Of a stretch of 64,000 nucleotides of DNA, positions 49,248 to 59,742 are shown piece after piece. The position numbers and the translations under genes are program-made. Numbering within the stretch: the first letter of the stretch is position 1; the number at the start of each line of letters is the position of its first letter. The stretch spans positions 7,378,001-7,442,000 of the forward strand of contig NZ_CP107989.1 of NCBI RefSeq assembly GCF_041435015.1, read 5' to 3'. Origin of the DNA: Streptomyces canus. GTDB taxonomy: Bacteria; Actinomycetota; Actinomycetes; Streptomycetales; Streptomycetaceae. The notes below the pieces were generated by a model. It searched no databases. It saw only the letters and a list, made by a program, of their open reading frames with translations, and was not told the DNA's origin.

Positions 49248-50390
49248 ATGCACAAGACCCTGATCGTGACGAACGACTTCCCGCCCCGCCCGGGTGGCAT
49301 CCAGGCGTTCCTGCACAACATGGCGCTCCGGCTCGACCCCGAGCGCCTGGTCGTCCACGCCTCCACCTGGAAACGGAGCCGGGAGGGCGTCGAGGCGACC
49401 GCCGCCTTCGACGCGGAGCAGCCCTTCACCGTCGTACGGGCTTCCACGACCATGCTGCTGCCGACGCCCGGGGCCACCCGCAGGGCCGTCGGGCTGCTGC
49501 GTGAGCACGGCTGTACGTCGGTGTGGTTCGGGGCGGCCGCGCCGCTCGGGCTGATGGCGCCGGCACTCAGGAGGGCGGGTGCCGAGCGGCTGGTGGCCAC
49601 GACCCACGGGCATGAGGCCGGGTGGGCCCAACTGCCCGCCGCGCGGCAGCTGTTGGGCCGGATCGGGGAGTCGACGGACACCCTCACCTACCTCGGTGAG
49701 TACACGCGCTCGCGGATCGCCGGCGCGCTGACGCCGCAGGCGGCCGGGCGGATGGTGCAGCTGCCGCCGGGCGTCGACGAGAAGACCTTCCATCCCGGGT
49801 CGGGCGGTGACGCGGTGCGGGCACGGCTGGGGCTGACGGACCGGCCGGTGGTCGTGTGCGTGTCCCGGCTCGTGCCGCGCAAGGGGCAGGACACGCTGAT
49901 TCTCGCCATGCCGCGGATCCTCACGAAGGAGCCCGACGCCGTTCTGCTGATCGTCGGCGGCGGACCCTACGAGAAGGAGCTGCGCAGGCTCGCCCACGAG
50001 ACCGGTGTCGCCGACTCCGTGCGCTTCACCGGAGCCGTGCCCTGGGCCGAGCTGCCCGCCCACTACGGCGCCGGGGACGTCTTCGCGATGCCGTGCCGGA
50101 CCCGCCGGGGCGGGCTCGACGTCGAGGGGCTCGGGATCGTCTACCTGGAGGCCTCCGCGACCGGCCTGCCCGTCGTCGCCGGGGACTCCGGAGGCGCCCC
50201 GGACGCGGTCCTCGACGGCGAGACCGGCTGGGTCGTGCGCGGCGGATCGGCCGAGGAGACCGCCGAGCGGATCGTCGTCCTCCTCGGCGACGCGGAACTG
50301 CGGAGGCGCATGGGGGAGCGGGGACGGGAGTGGGTCGAGGAGAAGTGGCGATGGGATTTGTTGGCGGAAAAGTTGAAGACCCTCCTATAG
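49248..50390 (+). CDS. GT4 glycosyltransferase, PimB'-like
   Basis: 380 residues from ATG 49248. The GT-B fold has LIVTNDFPPRPGGIQAFLHN at the N-terminus, TTHGHEAGWAQ, VSRLVPRKGQDTLILA, LIVGGGPYEKELRRLA and the nucleotide-sugar site EGLGIVYLEASATGLPVV with VAGDSGGAPDAV. This is close to mycobacterial PimB' (Rv2188c), which adds the second mannose to phosphatidyl-myo-inositol monomannoside. It is divergent from the GT87 gene, and the next gene on the strand begins only 32 bp away. Confidence 0.87.
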   Translation: MHKTLIVTNDFPPRPGGIQAFLHNMALRLDPERLVVHASTWKRSREGVEATAAFDAEQPFTVVRASTTMLLPTPGATRRAVGLLREHGCTSVWFGAAAPLGLMAPALRRAGAERLVATTHGHEAGWAQLPAARQLLGRIGESTDTLTYLGEYTRSRIAGALTPQAAGRMVQLPPGVDEKTFHPGSGGDAVRARLGLTDRPVVVCVSRLVPRKGQDTLILAMPRILTKEPDAVLLIVGGGPYEKELRRLAHETGVADSVRFTGAVPWAELPAHYGAGDVFAMPCRTRRGGLDVEGLGIVYLEASATGLPVVAGDSGGAPDAVLDGETGWVVRGGSAEETAERIVVLLGDAELRRRMGERGREWVEEKWRWDLLAEKLKTLL

Positions 50391-50404
50391 CCGGAGGCCG
50401 ATAA

Positions 50405-52054
<1,650 letters not shown>

Positions 52055-52073
52055 CGCTCCTTCAACAGGCTTT

Positions 52074-53870
52074 CTACTTCGCGTAGATCGCCTCGATCTC
52101 GTCCGCGTAGTCCTTCGCCACCACGTTCCGCTTGAGCTTCAGCGACGGCGTGAGGTGGCCCGTCTCCTCCGTGAACTGGGAGGACAGAATGCGGAACTTC
52201 CGCACCGATTCCGCCTTCGACACCGCGGCGTTGCCGTCGTCGATCGCGGCCTGGATCGCCGCGTTCAGGTCCGCGTCCCCGGCCAGCGACGCCGCGGTGG
52301 AACCCGCCGGCTTGCCGTGTTCCTCGGCCCAACGGCCCAGGAACTCCTCGTCGATGGTGATCAGCGCGCCCACGAACGGCCGCCCGTCGCCCACCACCAT
52401 GCACTCCGCGACCAGTGCGTGCGCCCGGATCCGGTCCTCGATCACGGCCGGCGCGACGTTCTTGCCGCCCGCGGTGACGATGATCTCCTTCTTGCGACCG
52501 GTGATCCTGAGGTAGCCGTCCTCGTCGAGGGTGCCGATGTCACCGGTGTGGAACCAGCCGTCGGTCAGCGCCTCGGCCGTGGCGGCCTCGTTGTTCCAGT
52601 AGCCCTTGAACAGGTGCTCGCCGTGCAGCAGCACCTCGCCGTCGTCCGCGATCCGGATCACCGAGCCCGGCAGCGGCTGACCGACCGTGCCGATCTTCGT
52701 GCGGTCCCACGGGTTGAACGCGGTCGCGGCACAGGACTCGGTCAGACCGTAACCCTCCAGGACCGTGAAGCCGATGCCGCGGAAGAAGTGCCCCAGGCGC
52801 TCGCCGAGCGGGGCGCCGCCGGAGATGGCGTACTCGCCCTTGCCGCCGAGGACCGCGCGCAGCTTGCTGTAGACCAGTGTGTCGAAGGTCTTGTACTTGA
52901 TCTTCAGTCCGAGCGACGGACCCGACGGGGTGTCCAGGGCCTTGCTGTAGGCGATCGCCGTGTCGGCGGCCTTGTCGAAGATCTTGCCCTTGCCGTCCGC
53001 CTGCGCCTTGGCGCGCGCCGAGTTGTAGACCTTCTCGAAGACGCGCGGGACGCCCAGGATCAGCGTCGGCCGGAAGGACGCCAGCTCGTCGGTGAGGTTC
53101 TTGATGTCCGGGACCATGCCCAGCTTGATCGGTGCCATCATCGGCGCGATCTGCACGAGCCGACCGAAGACGTGCGCGAGTGGCAGGAAGAGCAGCACCG
53201 AGCAGTCACCGGTGCGGAACAGCGGGCGCAGCCGCTCCACGATGTTGCCGCACTCCGCGAAGAAGCTGCGGTGGGTGAGCACACAGCCCTTGGGACGGCC
53301 CGTGGTGCCGGAGGTGTAGACGATGGTCGCCGGGTCGTCGGCCTTCGCCAGCGAGCTGCGCTCCTCCACGGCCGCGTCGCTGATGTCCTTGCCGGCGCGG
53401 GCCAGCTCCTCGATCCCGCCGCCGTCGATCTGCCAGACGTGCTTCAGGGCGGGCAGCGCGTCGCGCACCGACTCGACGGCCGCGGTGTGACCATCCAGTT
53501 CCACGACGCAGGCGGTCGCGCCGGAGTCGCCGAGGATCCACTGGATCTGCTCCGGCGAACTGGTCTCGTACACCGGCACGGTGATCGCGCCCGCGCTCCA
53601 GATCGCGAAGTCGAGCAGCGTCCACTCGTAGCGGGTACGGGACATCAGACCGACCCGGTCGCCCGGCTGGACGCCTGAGGCGATGAGCCCCTTGGCGGCG
53701 ACGTGCACCTCGGCGAGGAACGCCGTGGCCGTCACGTCCTGCCACTGACCGCCCACCTTGCGGGCGATGACGGCGACGTCGGGATGCTGCGCGGCGTTTC
53801 TACGGACGATGTCGGTGAGATTGCCGTCCGCAGGGACCTCGTACAAAGCCGGAAGGCTGAACTCGCGCAA
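52074..53870 (-). CDS. Long-chain acyl-CoA synthetase (FadD15-like)
   Basis: 598 residues from TTG 53870 (MREFSLPALYEVPADGNLTD), with GAGGAG eight bases upstream. The AMP-binding signature IVYTSGTTGRPKGCVLTHRS, FLPLAHVFGRLV, GYGLTESCAA, GWFHTGDIGTLDEDGYLRIT and the A10 lysine in LTPSLKLKRNVV are intact. It activates fatty acids to acyl-CoA through an adenylate. A TetR-type palindrome lies upstream (54090-54107). It is tail to tail with the cholesterol oxidase gene, separated by 19 bp. Confidence 0.94.
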   Translation of the reverse strand: MREFSLPALYEVPADGNLTDIVRRNAAQHPDVAVIARKVGGQWQDVTATAFLAEVHVAAKGLIASGVQPGDRVGLMSRTRYEWTLLDFAIWSAGAITVPVYETSSPEQIQWILGDSGATACVVELDGHTAAVESVRDALPALKHVWQIDGGGIEELARAGKDISDAAVEERSSLAKADDPATIVYTSGTTGRPKGCVLTHRSFFAECGNIVERLRPLFRTGDCSVLLFLPLAHVFGRLVQIAPMMAPIKLGMVPDIKNLTDELASFRPTLILGVPRVFEKVYNSARAKAQADGKGKIFDKAADTAIAYSKALDTPSGPSLGLKIKYKTFDTLVYSKLRAVLGGKGEYAISGGAPLGERLGHFFRGIGFTVLEGYGLTESCAATAFNPWDRTKIGTVGQPLPGSVIRIADDGEVLLHGEHLFKGYWNNEAATAEALTDGWFHTGDIGTLDEDGYLRITGRKKEIIVTAGGKNVAPAVIEDRIRAHALVAECMVVGDGRPFVGALITIDEEFLGRWAEEHGKPAGSTAASLAGDADLNAAIQAAIDDGNAAVSKAESVRKFRILSSQFTEETGHLTPSLKLKRNVVAKDYADEIEAIYAK

Positions 53871-54089
53871 GACTGCTGCTCCTCATAGGGCGCCGGCGCC
53901 ACGACGTTGTGTGATGCGACGGTCGGTCCAAGGCTCGGGCAGGTGCTCAGAGATTCAGTGATTGAAAGCTGAGCACGACTGGACTGCCCGGACGTTACCC
54001 GCCGGTATGGCTTCTTCGACAGGGGGGTCCGGCGAGATGTTCGCTGCGTCACACGGATTGGGGTTCTTGGCGCACAGTAGTCCACCTGC

Positions 54090-54107
54090 TTACTGACTGG
54101 CCAGTAA
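54090..54107. promoter_or_regulatory. Palindrome resembling a TetR-family operator
   Basis: TTACTG-ACTGG-CCAGTAA spans 54090-54107; its core ACTGGCCAGT (54096-54105) is a perfect 10-bp palindrome and the outer TTACTG/CAGTAA also match. It is about 220 bp before the fadD start and 57 bp before the phosphoesterase ATG, so it could control either. Its form resembles TetR operators at fatty-acid genes, but the regulator is not in this window. The rest of 53871-54163 shows no other clear site. Confidence 0.5.
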
Positions 54108-54163
54108 CCGCAGGACCGGTCGGCTCTGTTCACGTATGCCGCACAGGCCTACTCTTGATCGTC

Positions 54164-54961
54164 ATGGCACCCACACCGGCCGGAAACCGGAAGACGCGCG
54201 TACACGTGGTCAGCGATGTGCACGGCAACGCCCATGACCTGGCCGGAGCCGGCGAGGGTGCCGACGCCCTGATCTGTCTGGGTGACCTCGTTCTCTTCCT
54301 CGACTACGCCGACCACTCGCGCGGGATCTTCCCCGACCTGTTCGGGACGGAGAACGCCGATCTGATCGTGGAACTGCGCACCGCCCGCCGTTTCGAGGAG
54401 GCGCGAGAGCTCGGGGCGCGACTGTGGGGCGGGATCGGCGCGGACCGGGCCTCCGTGATCGAGAAGGCCGTGCGCAAGCAGTACGCCGAGATGTTCGCCG
54501 CGTTCCCGACACCGACGTACGCGACCTACGGCAATGTCGACATGCCGCCTCTGTGGCCGGAGTACGCCGGACCCGGTACGACCGTGCTCGACGGCGAGCG
54601 GGTGGAGATCGGCGGCTGGACGTTCGGCTTCGTCGGCGGCGGTCTCAGGACCCCCATGCGGACGCCGTACGAGATCAGCGACGAGGAGTACGCGGCGAAG
54701 ATCGAGGCGGTCGGCGAGGTGGACGTGCTGTGCACGCACATCCCGCCGGAGGTGCCGGAGCTGGTGTACGACACGGTGGCGCGGCGCTTCGAGCGGGGGA
54801 GCCGGGCGTTGCTGGACGCGATCCGCCGGACCCGGCCCCGGTACTCGCTGTTCGGTCACGTCCACCAGCCCTTGGTCCGGCGGATGCGCATCGGGGCGAC
54901 CGAGTGCGTGAACGTGGGGCACTTCGCGGGGACCGGGAAGCCGTGGGCGCTGGAATGGTGA
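54164..54961 (+). CDS. Metallophosphoesterase
   Basis: 265 residues from ATG 54164; an in-frame TTG at 54155 is less likely. A TACTCT hexamer ends seven bases before the ATG, consistent with a leaderless transcript. Metal-binding motifs are complete: VVSDVHGNAHDL, ICLGDLVLFLDY, YGNVDMP (Asn), CTHIPPE and FGHVHQP. Substrate is unknown; the family hydrolyses phosphoesters. It heads a run of same-strand genes leading to the SRPBCC and ATPase genes. Confidence 0.88.
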   Translation: MAPTPAGNRKTRVHVVSDVHGNAHDLAGAGEGADALICLGDLVLFLDYADHSRGIFPDLFGTENADLIVELRTARRFEEARELGARLWGGIGADRASVIEKAVRKQYAEMFAAFPTPTYATYGNVDMPPLWPEYAGPGTTVLDGERVEIGGWTFGFVGGGLRTPMRTPYEISDEEYAAKIEAVGEVDVLCTHIPPEVPELVYDTVARRFERGSRALLDAIRRTRPRYSLFGHVHQPLVRRMRIGATECVNVGHFAGTGKPWALEW

Positions 54962-55044
54962 GCCCGGACGCGCGGTAGCCTTCACGCTGCACAGACGTGC
55001 GTACCACCCTTCCTCACCGGACCATATCTGGAGGAGCCACGGCG

Positions 55045-55485
55045 ATGGCGGAACACACCAGTTCGAGCATCACGATCGAAGCTGCGCCTGCCGACGTCAT
55101 GGCGGTGATCGCGGACTTCGCCCGCTACCCGGACTGGACGGGCGAGGTGAAGCAGGCGGAGGTCCTCTCGACGGACGCCTCCGGCCGCGCCGAGCAGGTC
55201 CGGCTGGTCATGGACGCGGGCGCCATCAAGGACGACCAGGTCCTCGGCTACACGTGGACCGGCGAGAACGAGGTCTCCTGGACGCTGGTGAAGTCCCAGA
55301 TGCTGCGGCAGCTGGACGGCTCGTACCTGCTGAAGCCGGCGGGTGCGGGGGCGACGGAGGTCACGTACCTGCTGACGGTCGACGTCAAGATCCCGATGCT
55401 CGGCATGATCAAGCGCAAGGCCGAGAAGGTCATCATCGACCGTGCGCTGGCGGGGCTGAAGAAGCGGGTGGAGTCGGGGGAGTAG
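55045..55485 (+). CDS. SRPBCC (polyketide cyclase/START-like) family protein
   Basis: 146 residues from ATG 55045 with GGAGGAG upstream. A hydrophobic-cavity fold is indicated by SSITIEAAPADVMAVIADFA, YPDWTGEVKQAEVLS and the C-terminal long helix MIKRKAEKVIIDRALAGLKK. By order and type it corresponds to Rv2185c, next to an ArsA-like ATPase (Rv2184c). It probably binds a lipid-like ligand; the ligand is unknown. Confidence 0.87.
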   Translation: MAEHTSSSITIEAAPADVMAVIADFARYPDWTGEVKQAEVLSTDASGRAEQVRLVMDAGAIKDDQVLGYTWTGENEVSWTLVKSQMLRQLDGSYLLKPAGAGATEVTYLLTVDVKIPMLGMIKRKAEKVIIDRALAGLKKRVESGE

Positions 55486-55598
55486 GGGCACTCGCCGAGG
55501 GGGTGCCTGCCCGCAGCCGCGTGATCGCAGAGCGAGGCACCTCCTTTCCTTCGGCGCACGGCCGGGCCGAACCGCGGCGTCCGTTACGGTTCACCCCT

Positions 55599-56756
55599 AT
55601 GCGCACCATCCTGATCACCGGCCCCGGCGGCAGCGGTCGTACGACAGTCGCCGCCGCCACCGCCCTGCGCGCCGCGGGCAACGGCATCCGCACCCTGGTG
55701 CTGAGTGCCGACCGCACGGACACCCTGGGCACGACTCTCGGCGCGACAACGGGCCCCACCCCCACCCGGATCACCCCGCACCTCACCGCCTGGCGCCCCG
55801 ACGCCACCGCCGGTTTCCGGGATGATCTCGCCCGCTTCCAGGACCGCGCCTCCCATGTGCTCAACCTGCTCGGCGCCTCCCGCCTGGACCCCGAGGAGGT
55901 CACCCCCCTCCCCGGCGCCGAGGAACTCACCCTCCTGCGGGCCGTGCGCGACGCGGCGCTCTCCGAGCGGCACGAGCTGCTCGTCGTGGACCTGCCGCCC
56001 ACCCAGCAGGCCCTCGCTCTCCTCTCCCTCCCCGAGGAACTCCGCCGCTACCTGCGCCGCCTGCTCCCGGCCGAGCGCCAGGCCGCCGCGGGCCTGCGCC
56101 CCGTGCTCGGAAGGCTCGCCGGCGTCCCCATGCCCTCGGAGTGGTTGTACGAGACCGCCGCCCGCTGGGACACCGAACTCGGCGCGGTCGAGGCCGTCCT
56201 CGCCGATCGGGAGACCGTCGTGCGACTCGTCGCCGAACCCGGCCCCGCCGGCACCGACGACGTACGGTCCGCGAGCCTCGCCCTCGCCCTGCGCGGCCTG
56301 CGCCCCGACGCCCTGATCGCCAACCGCGTCGTACCGGAGGAGTGGCCCGCCGGCCTCGTCGCCCAGCAGCGCAAGGCCCTGGAGGAGTGGCAGGAGTCGT
56401 ACGACGTCCATGCCGTCCCGCACCTCGGCCACGACCCGCGCGGCGCCGACGACCTGACCGCCCTCGCCGTCCCCGAAGTCAACGACACGACCTCCACCGT
56501 CGAGTGGCCCGTCGTCGATCACCTCGCCGAGGACGGCGTCCTGGTGTGGCACCTCCCGCTGCCCGGCGCCATACGCGACGAGCTGGACCTGATCCGGCGC
56601 GGCGACGAACTCCTCGTCAGCGCGGGGCAGTTCCGCCGGATCGTGCCGCTGCCCTCGGCCCTGCGCCGCTGCACCGTCGCCGGCGCCGCCCTGCGCGAGG
56701 GCGAACTGCGGATCCGGTTCGCGCCGGACCCGGATCTGTGGCCCCGGACCCCGTGA
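55599..56756 (+). CDS. ArsA/GET3-like ATPase
   Basis: 385 residues from ATG 55599; no Shine-Dalgarno, so possibly leaderless. The deviant P-loop is ITGPGGSGRTTVAAATALRA, followed by TLVLSADRTDTLG (switch-like) and LLVVDLPPTQQALALLSLPE. The C-terminus (LPGAIRDELDLIRRGDELLV, GAALREGELRIRF) resembles the alpha-crystallin-like tail of bacterial ArsA homologues. There are no arsenic genes nearby. Coupling with an SRPBCC protein is conserved in actinobacteria and may reflect lipid or membrane-protein handling. Confidence 0.85.
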   Translation: MRTILITGPGGSGRTTVAAATALRAAGNGIRTLVLSADRTDTLGTTLGATTGPTPTRITPHLTAWRPDATAGFRDDLARFQDRASHVLNLLGASRLDPEEVTPLPGAEELTLLRAVRDAALSERHELLVVDLPPTQQALALLSLPEELRRYLRRLLPAERQAAAGLRPVLGRLAGVPMPSEWLYETAARWDTELGAVEAVLADRETVVRLVAEPGPAGTDDVRSASLALALRGLRPDALIANRVVPEEWPAGLVAQQRKALEEWQESYDVHAVPHLGHDPRGADDLTALAVPEVNDTTSTVEWPVVDHLAEDGVLVWHLPLPGAIRDELDLIRRGDELLVSAGQFRRIVPLPSALRRCTVAGAALREGELRIRFAPDPDLWPRTP

Positions 56757-56813
56757 ACCGTGTACGCCCGTTCGGGTAACGTCGTAGGGACGAACCGTAG
56801 TCAGGAGGTCGTC

Positions 56814-57299
56814 ATGAGCGAAGAGCTCCCCCCGTCCGACGCCGGAGACCGCGAGCCCGTGGATTCCGTGGACGAGGTACGGGCGACCGACGCCGACGCG
56901 TGGGCGACGGCGGCCGCGGAGGACCTCGCGGCGGAGAAGGCCCGCCGCCGCACCCAGTACGGCCCGCCCCCGGGCTCGGCCGCCGAGGAGCTGCGCAAGC
57001 TCGTCGACAACGTCGCCGAGAAGCTGTCCGGCCTCCAGTCCCCGCTCCTCGGTGGCATCGCCGGGCCCGCCGCCCAGCAGGTGGTCAAGCAGGTCGTCCA
57101 GCAGGCTAAGGCCGCGGTCGAGCCGGTCATCGAACGCAACCCGGACGTCTTCGACCACCTCGCCGCCGCGGGGGGCGAGCTCCTCGCCGCGTACCGCTCC
57201 GCGGTCCAGGCACAGGAGCAGCGCTGGAGCCGCCGCGACGACACCCTGCGCGACCGGGGCGAGGACCCCGGCCCCGGCGAGCGCATCGACTTGGACTGA
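56814..57299 (+). CDS. DUF5304 protein, SCO2127-like
   Basis: 161 residues from ATG 56814 with AGGAGG five bases upstream. Acidic N-terminus (PPSDAGDREPVDSVDEVRAT), a helical core AEELRKLVDNVAEKLSGLQS and VVKQVVQQAKAAVEPVIERN, and a charged tail. It lies immediately before glkA, the position of SCO2127 in S. coelicolor, which has been reported to influence glucose repression. It also matches Rv2183c in the mycobacterial order. Molecular function is not established. Confidence 0.82.
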   Translation: MSEELPPSDAGDREPVDSVDEVRATDADAWATAAAEDLAAEKARRRTQYGPPPGSAAEELRKLVDNVAEKLSGLQSPLLGGIAGPAAQQVVKQVVQQAKAAVEPVIERNPDVFDHLAAAGGELLAAYRSAVQAQEQRWSRRDDTLRDRGEDPGPGERIDLD

Positions 57300-57366
57300 A
57301 ACCCCCTGACCGCAGGGGCTCGGGTACGGTTGGCCGTAGCGGGGCTCGACCGAAACTGAGGGATTC

Positions 57367-58320
57367 ATGGGACTCACCATCGGCGTCGACATCGGCGGCA
57401 CGAAGATCGCGGCCGGCGTGGTCGATGAGGAAGGCAACATCCTCTCGACCTACAAGGTGCCGACCCCGGGCACGGCCGAGGGCATCGTGGACGCGATCGC
57501 CTCGGCGGTGGAGGGCGCGCGCGCCGGGCACGCGATCGTGGGCGTGGGCATCGGTGCGGCCGGATACGTCAACCGCCAGCGCTCGGAGGTCTACTTCGCG
57601 CCCAACATCCACTGGCGCAACGAGCCGCTGAAGGAGAAGGTCGAGACCCGGGTCGGCCTTCCGGTCGTCGTGGAGAACGACGCCAACGCGGCCGCGTGGG
57701 GCGAGTACAAGTTCGGCGCGGGCAAGGGCCACCGCAACGTCATCTGCATCACCCTGGGCACCGGCCTCGGCGGCGGCATCATCATCGGCAACAAGCTGCG
57801 CCGCGGCCACTTCGGCGTGGCGGCCGAGTTCGGCCACATCCGCATGGTGCCCGACGGTCTGCTGTGCGGCTGCGGCAGCCAGGGCTGCTGGGAGCAGTAC
57901 GCCTCAGGACGCGCCCTGGTGCGCTACGCCAAGCAGCGCGCCAACGCCACCCCGGAGAACGCCGAGATCCTCCTCGGCCTCGGCGACGGCAGCCCCGACG
58001 GCATCGAGGGCAAGCACATCTCCATGGCCGCCCGCCAGGGCGACCCGGTGGCCGTCGACTCCTACCGTGAGCTCGCCCGCTGGGCCGGCGCCGGCCTCGC
58101 CGACCTGGCCTCCCTCTTCGACCCCTCCGCGTTCATCGTCGGCGGCGGCCTCTCCGACGAGGGAGAACTGGTCCTGGACCCGATCCGCAAGTCCTACAAG
58201 CGCTGGCTGGTGGGCGGCAACTGGCGCCCGGTCGCCGACGTCATCGCGGCCCAACTGGGCAACAAGGCGGGCCTGGTGGGCGCGGCGGACCTGGCGAGAG
58301 AGCCCGACCCGATCATGTAG
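57367..58320 (+). CDS. glkA: ROK-family glucokinase
   Basis: 317 residues from ATG 57367. LTIGVDIGGTKIAAGVVDEE (phosphate 1), NDANAAAWGEYKFGAG, GTGLGGGIIIGNKLRRG and the zinc site HIRMVPDGLLCGCGSQGCWE with ASGRAL define ROK glucokinases. It phosphorylates glucose to glucose-6-phosphate, and in Streptomyces is also needed for carbon catabolite repression. Position and length match SCO2126. It follows the SCO2127-like gene by 67 bp. Confidence 0.97.
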   Translation: MGLTIGVDIGGTKIAAGVVDEEGNILSTYKVPTPGTAEGIVDAIASAVEGARAGHAIVGVGIGAAGYVNRQRSEVYFAPNIHWRNEPLKEKVETRVGLPVVVENDANAAAWGEYKFGAGKGHRNVICITLGTGLGGGIIIGNKLRRGHFGVAAEFGHIRMVPDGLLCGCGSQGCWEQYASGRALVRYAKQRANATPENAEILLGLGDGSPDGIEGKHISMAARQGDPVAVDSYRELARWAGAGLADLASLFDPSAFIVGGGLSDEGELVLDPIRKSYKRWLVGGNWRPVADVIAAQLGNKAGLVGAADLAREPDPIM

Positions 58321-58422
58321 TCGGGCATGGAGTGGACCTACTCAGGGGCGCGGGGCCGTTTCACCGTGCGGCTCTGCCGCACACACCTCGCGCCCCTCAC
58401 TCTTGGGCGTAAATTGATCCAC

Positions 58423-59130
58423 ATGGTTCCGGTCAAAGTCCTGAGCTACAACATCCGCTCCATGCGCGACGACACAGCCGCCCTCGCCCGTGTCATCCGC
58501 GCCTGTGAACCCGATCTCGTACTGATCCAGGAAGCCCCCCGCTTCTTCCGCTGGCGCAAGAAGCTGGCAAGGCTGGCGTCAGCCACAGGACTGGTCATCC
58601 TCACCGGAGGCGGCACAGCGGCGGGCCCCGCGATCCTCTGCAATCTGCGGGCAACGGTCGAACGTACGGAAGACGTCCTCCTCCCGCTCACCCCCGGCCA
58701 CCACAGAAGAGGCTTCGCCACAGCGGTCGTACGACTCGGCGGCGCCCGCCTCGGCGTCCTGAGCTGTCACCTGTCGTTGCAGGAGGACGAGCGCCACGAC
58801 CAGGCGGGCATGCTCCTCGACCGCCTCGCCGGCATGGGCGTGGACCACGTCATCGCGGGCGGCGACCTGAACGACCGCCCCACCGGCCGCACCTTCAGAC
58901 GCCTCGCCACGAACCTCCAGGACTGCTGGGCGACCAGCCCGATGGGTGCCGAACACACCTGGACCCACACGAAACCCCACCAGCGCATCGACGCGATCTT
59001 CGTCACGAAGGGCATCGAGGTGCTCGGCTGCGGAGTTCCCACGCACCTCCCCGGGATCACGGAGGCAGACATGAGGGCGGCCACCGACCATCTCCCGGTC
59101 CTGGCCACCCTCGGAATCCCCGCGAACTGA
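58423..59130 (+). CDS. Endonuclease/exonuclease/phosphatase fold protein
   Basis: 235 residues from ATG 58423; a TTG at 58414 is also in frame. TAAATT eight bases before the ATG suggests a leaderless transcript. Fold motifs: VKVLSYNIRSM, PDLVLIQEAPRF, LSCHLSLQEDERHDQAG, VIAGGDLNDRPTG, TWTHTKPHQRIDAIFVT and TDHLPVLATL, with the catalytic Glu, Asp, Asn and His in place. It may cleave nucleic acid, phosphoinositide or sphingolipid-type substrates; the sequence does not decide. It has no signal peptide. Confidence 0.87.
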   Translation: MVPVKVLSYNIRSMRDDTAALARVIRACEPDLVLIQEAPRFFRWRKKLARLASATGLVILTGGGTAAGPAILCNLRATVERTEDVLLPLTPGHHRRGFATAVVRLGGARLGVLSCHLSLQEDERHDQAGMLLDRLAGMGVDHVIAGGDLNDRPTGRTFRRLATNLQDCWATSPMGAEHTWTHTKPHQRIDAIFVTKGIEVLGCGVPTHLPGITEADMRAATDHLPVLATLGIPAN

Positions 59131-59136
59131 GCCGTA

Positions 59137-59742
59137 CTAGACCACGGCACCCCGGCCGGGATCCTCGTCGTCCTCGTCGTCGGCCCGCATCCGCGTCACC
59201 AGCGTGACGAAGCCACCCAGGAACCCGCCGATCCCCGCCGTGGCCAGCCACCACGTCATCTCCCAGCCGAGCAGCACCGCGACCAGCAGCAGGACCGGCC
59301 CGCCCAGCACTCCCAGCCAGGCGAACCGCGAGGTGGTGTCGGCGGACGGCAGCGGCGGCGGCTCCGGGGGGACGAAGTGCCCCTCGTCGTCCTCCTCGAA
59401 GTCCTCCTCGGACGGCTCGGGCGCGCTGTAGTCACGGGGCCCGACACCGGGTGCGAAGGCGACGGAACCGCCCAGCGGCTTCGCCGGGTTCTCGTCCTGC
59501 TTCGGCGCGTCCTTCTTCGCCCCGTCCTTCGTGGGCTGCGTCTCCGTGGTCGTCGGCTCGTCGTTCGTCTCGGTCTCGAGCAGCGCGAGATCCTCAACCG
59601 ATTTGAACGGCTTCGTGCCCGGCGGGTCCTTCGGCTCCTCGCCGTACCCGGCCACGATGGCCGCCCACGCGGCCTCCTCGTCGAACGGGACGCCCTGCTC
59701 GTCCGGCTCGCGGTCCTCGCGGTCGGAGTCGTGCTCAGCCAC
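59137..59742 (-). CDS. Acidic two-helix membrane protein, function unknown
   Basis: 201 residues from GTG 59742, with AAGGGA eight bases upstream; eight bases overlap the end of the esterase gene. The first 140 residues are acidic and rich in Pro, Thr and Glu (DEEAAWAAIVAGYGEEPKDP, GPRDYSAPEPSEEDFEEDDE), then two adjacent helices (about 143-185) and a short acidic tail RADDEDDEDPGRG. It is likely cytoplasmic with a membrane anchor. I recognise it only as a conserved actinobacterial type. Confidence 0.75.
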   Translation of the reverse strand: MAEHDSDREDREPDEQGVPFDEEAAWAAIVAGYGEEPKDPPGTKPFKSVEDLALLETETNDEPTTTETQPTKDGAKKDAPKQDENPAKPLGGSVAFAPGVGPRDYSAPEPSEEDFEEDDEGHFVPPEPPPLPSADTTSRFAWLGVLGGPVLLLVAVLLGWEMTWWLATAGIGGFLGGFVTLVTRMRADDEDDEDPGRGAVV

